Shown here: one piece after another, positions 14,940-17,690 of the stretch
Layout of the letters: each line of letters starts with the position of its first letter
How positions within the stretch are numbered: position 1 is the stretch's first letter
Origin: a bacterium
GTDB taxonomy: Bacteria > Planctomycetota > J058 > JAJDCP01
NCBI GenBank assembly: GCA_030428695.1
Contig: JAUIEM010000202.1
Coordinates: 1-17,690, forward strand
Length of the DNA stretch: 17,690 nucleotides
Direction of reading: 5' to 3'
Notes under the pieces: model-generated
The model's input: the letters and a program-made list of their open reading frames with translations, nothing else
What the model was told of the DNA's origin: nothing
Databases searched by the model: none
Program-made: the position numbers and the translations under genes

Positions 14940-17690
14940 ATGATCCGTCGCGTCATCTTCATCCTGGCTTGTGCCACCTGGGTCGCGGCCCAGGACCCCG
15001 GCGAGGACCTGCGCATGGAGGGCGAGGTCCACTTCGCGAACCTCCAGCAGCTCAGCTTCGGCGGCGAGAACGCCGAGGCGTACTTCTCATTCGACGGGCA
15101 GTCGTTGATCTTCCAGTCGACCCGCGATGCCCTGGAGTGCGACCAGATCTTCACGATGGGCATCGACGGCAGCGACGTGCGCATGGTCTCGACCGGGAAG
15201 GGCAAGACCACCTGCAGCTACTACCTGCCGGACGGGCGGATCATCTACTCCTCGACGCACCTCGCCGACCCGGGATGCCCGCCGCGCCCGGACTACAGCC
15301 AGGGCTACGTGTGGCCCCTCGACGCCTACGACATCTTCGTCGCCAACCCCGACGGCAGCGGCCTGTCGGTGCTGTTCGGGCGCCCGGGCTACGACGCCGA
15401 GGCGACCGTCTCGCCGAAGGGTGACCGCATCGTCTTCACCTCCGACATGGACGGGGACCTCGAGATCTACTCGATGAACATCGACGGCAGCGACGTCACG
15501 CGCCTGACCGACCATCCGGGGTACGACGGCGGTCCCTTCTTCAGCCCCGACGGCAGCAAGATCGTCTACCGCGCGCAGATGTTCGAGACCGAGGAAGAGC
15601 TCGCGGACTACCAGCGCCTGCTCGCCGACGGCCTGGTGCGGCCGTCGGCCCTCGACATCTTCGTGATGGACGCCGACGGCAGCAACCGGATCCGCCTGAC
15701 CGACAACGGCGCGGCGAACTTCTGCCCCTACTTCCATCCGTCCGGAGAGAGCGTGCTGTTCTCGTCGAACCTCGCCGACCCGACCGGGCGCAACTTCGAC
15801 ATCTACCGGGTCGGCCTCGACGGCGGCGAGCCGGTGCGGATCACGTACTCCGAGGCCTTCGACGGCTTCCCGATGTTCAGCCCGGACGGCACGAAGCTCG
15901 TGTTCGCCTCGAACCGGAACGCCAAAGAGCGCGGCGAGACCAACGTCTTCATCGCCGACTGGGTCGAAGAGCCGGCGCCGGCTGCCGGTGAGCGGATCGA
16001 GGGGCACGCGGCCTTCCTCGCCGACGACGCCCTGGCCGGGCGCGCGACCGGCAGCGAGGGCGAGGCCCGGGCCGCCGCCTACATCGCCGAGCAGTTCGCG
16101 GCCGCCGGGCTGGAGCCGGCCTTCGACGGCAGCTTCCTCGGTCGCTTCGAGGTCGTCGACGGCGTCGCGATCGGCGCGGGGGAGAACTTCCTCCTGGTCG
16201 AGAACGGGGGCGAGCGTGCGGTCAGCGGCGTCGGCGGCAGCTACGCGCCGCTGCCCTTCGCGGCGAGCGCGCGGGCCGAGGGCGCGCTGGTCTTCGCCGG
16301 CTACGGCATGCGCGGGCTCAAGGCCGCCGAGCGGGAGCAGGACTTCGACACCTACGCCGGCATCGACGTCGCGGGCAAGATCGTCGTCGTCCTCTCCGGG
16401 ACCCCGAACGATGCCTGGCCGCAGAGTCCCCAGGCGGGGACCCGGTACAAGGCGATCCTCGCCCGCGAGCTCGGGGCGGTCGGCATGCTGGTCGTCGATC
16501 CCAAGGCGCCCGACGCGCTGCCCGCCCTGGATGGCGCCCGCGGGCGTCCGGGCGACGTCGGGATCCCGGTCGCGCACGTGCGCTCCGCCTGGGTCGAGGC
16601 GGCGACGGGCTGGAAGCTCGGCGAGTGGCAGCGCGAGATCGACGGCGGCCTGACCCTGATCTCGGCCGAAGAGCCCGGCCTGAAGGCGGCGTTGGCGACC
16701 TCCCTCGAGCCCCAGCTGCGCACCGCGTCGAACGTGGTCGGGTTGCTGCCGCCAGCGGTCGGCGACGGCGAGAGCGAGTGGCTGGTCGTCGGAGCCCACT
16801 ACGACCATCTCGGGCTCGGCGGCCACGGCTCCCGCGATACGAGCGGCACGCCGGCGATCCACAACGGCGCCGATGACAACGCCTCGGGTGTCGCGGTGAT
16901 GCTCGAGCTGGCGCAACGCCGGGCCGCGGGGCGTCGCGGCGTGATGTTCTGCGCGTACAGCGCCGAGGAGATGGGGCTGCTCGGCTCCCGCGCGCTGCTC
17001 GAAGACAGCCCCGTGCCGGTCGGCTCCCAGGTCGCGATGCTCAACCTCGACATGGTCGGGCGGCTGAGTGACTCGCTGATCGTCGGTGGAGCCGGGACCG
17101 CCGAGGCCTTCGCCACGCTGCTGCCCGCCGCGTCGCGGACGAGCGGGCTCGGGATCGCGCGGGCCGGCAGCGGCATGTCCGGCGGCTCCGACCACATGTC
17201 CTACCACCAGGCCGGCGTCCCCGCGCTGTTCCTCTTCACCGGGCTGCACGAGGACTATCACCTGCCGAGCGACGACGTCGAGAAGCTCAACGTCGAGGGC
17301 ATGGCGCGCATCGCCTCCTTCGCCGACGCCCTGCTCGACGGGCTCGACGGGCTCGAGTCGCGGCCGGCCTTCCTCGCCGAAGGCGCGCGGCAGCGCGGGA
17401 GCGGGGGCCGGGTCGCCGGCGCCAGCCTCGGCACCGTGCCCGACTACGCGCAGCCCGAGGGCGTGGAGGGAGTGCGGATCAGCGGGACCCGGCCGGGCTC
17501 CGCGGCCGACAAGGCGGGCATGCAGGCGGGCGACATCATCGTCGGCTGGGGCGACGCCCGGGTCGGGGACATCTACGACTTCGTCCACTGCCTGCGCACG
17601 AGCAGCCCGGGCGATGAGGTCGAGATCGTCGTCCTGCGCGACGGCGCGGAGCTGCGGCTGACCGCCGTGCTCGACGCCTCCCGCCGGCGC
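14940..17690 (+). CDS. secreted TolB-like propeller / M28 zinc metallopeptidase / PDZ protein (C-terminus missing)
   Basis: At least 917 residues, with no stop before the right edge. Start ATG 14940 follows CCGGAGGAG and opens on a signal peptide (MIRRVIFILACATWVAAQD). Residues ~25-345 form a TolB/PD40 beta-propeller, with repeated blades such as FSPDGSKIVY and FSPDGTKLVFASNRN and DGS turns. Residues ~350-800 are an M28-family aminopeptidase with an inserted PA-like domain. Its zinc-site residues are complete: H620 (GAHYDH), D645/D646 (NGADDNASG), E676/E677 (SAEEMGLLGS), D704 (NLDMVGR) and H774 (YHLPSDD). A PDZ domain follows from ~820 (GVRISGTRPGSAADKAGMQAGDIIVGWGD, core GSAADKAGMQAGDIIVGWGD). 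It probably binds and trims peptides or proteins outside the cytoplasm. It is divergent from the ECF sigma gene. Confidence 0.93.
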   Translation, partial: MIRRVIFILACATWVAAQDPGEDLRMEGEVHFANLQQLSFGGENAEAYFSFDGQSLIFQSTRDALECDQIFTMGIDGSDVRMVSTGKGKTTCSYYLPDGRIIYSSTHLADPGCPPRPDYSQGYVWPLDAYDIFVANPDGSGLSVLFGRPGYDAEATVSPKGDRIVFTSDMDGDLEIYSMNIDGSDVTRLTDHPGYDGGPFFSPDGSKIVYRAQMFETEEELADYQRLLADGLVRPSALDIFVMDADGSNRIRLTDNGAANFCPYFHPSGESVLFSSNLADPTGRNFDIYRVGLDGGEPVRITYSEAFDGFPMFSPDGTKLVFASNRNAKERGETNVFIADWVEEPAPAAGERIEGHAAFLADDALAGRATGSEGEARAAAYIAEQFAAAGLEPAFDGSFLGRFEVVDGVAIGAGENFLLVENGGERAVSGVGGSYAPLPFAASARAEGALVFAGYGMRGLKAAEREQDFDTYAGIDVAGKIVVVLSGTPNDAWPQSPQAGTRYKAILARELGAVGMLVVDPKAPDALPALDGARGRPGDVGIPVAHVRSAWVEAATGWKLGEWQREIDGGLTLISAEEPGLKAALATSLEPQLRTASNVVGLLPPAVGDGESEWLVVGAHYDHLGLGGHGSRDTSGTPAIHNGADDNASGVAVMLELAQRRAAGRRGVMFCAYSAEEMGLLGSRALLEDSPVPVGSQVAMLNLDMVGRLSDSLIVGGAGTAEAFATLLPAASRTSGLGIARAGSGMSGGSDHMSYHQAGVPALFLFTGLHEDYHLPSDDVEKLNVEGMARIASFADALLDGLDGLESRPAFLAEGARQRGSGGRVAGASLGTVPDYAQPEGVEGVRISGTRPGSAADKAGMQAGDIIVGWGDARVGDIYDFVHCLRTSSPGDEVEIVVLRDGAELRLTAVLDASRRR

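Noticed and set aside
15087..17588. An 833-codon minus-strand open frame antisense to the peptidase
   Set aside because: Shadow frame; the plus strand carries all M28 metal ligands, the propeller blades and the PDZ motif.

Overview
The window is GC-rich, densely coded bacterial DNA with no rRNA, tRNA, CRISPR array, insertion sequence or phage gene that I could see. Several features suggest Planctomycetota: a Hanks-type kinase followed by a membrane-anchored sensor region, an ECF sigma factor paired with a zinc-finger anti-sigma factor, a HEAT/VWA secreted protein, a TolB-propeller/M28 peptidase, and very high G+C at third codon positions. This is an inference from gene style. A myxobacterium-like lineage is not excluded.

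Left block (1-4502, all minus strand, read right to left): a NadD-type adenylyltransferase with a MazG-like N-terminus; a secreted HEAT-repeat/VWA protein with a glycine-rich insertion, followed by a good intrinsic terminator; a small two-helix membrane protein; and a transmembrane Ser/Thr kinase whose extracellular part runs off the left edge. The first ~130 bases look like coding sequence of the opposite strand joined abruptly to the kinase.

Middle block (4656-8751): a coupled plus-strand pair (a CMD/AhpD-fold protein without cysteines, and an AlgJ/AlgX-like SGNH protein) ends stop-to-stop with a minus-strand pair (a 69-residue membrane protein, then a TPR protein). A secreted PHB-depolymerase-like esterase lies upstream of that pair on the minus strand.

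Right block (8995-17690): a minus-strand YciI-like/tandem SagB-type dehydrogenase pair diverges from a large plus-strand hybrid histidine kinase (HisKA-HATPase-REC-REC-HPt), which has a promoter placed as if for a leaderless message. It converges on a sigma/anti-sigma operon. Divergent from the sigma gene is a secreted TolB-propeller/M28 metallopeptidase/PDZ protein cut by the right edge.

The common theme is signal transduction (Ser/Thr kinase, two-component phosphorelay, ECF sigma) next to exported proteins. The most unusual item is the anti-sigma factor, whose extracytoplasmic end resembles the C-terminal domain of the type II secretion major pseudopilin GspG. I found no complete, clearly new multi-gene system.
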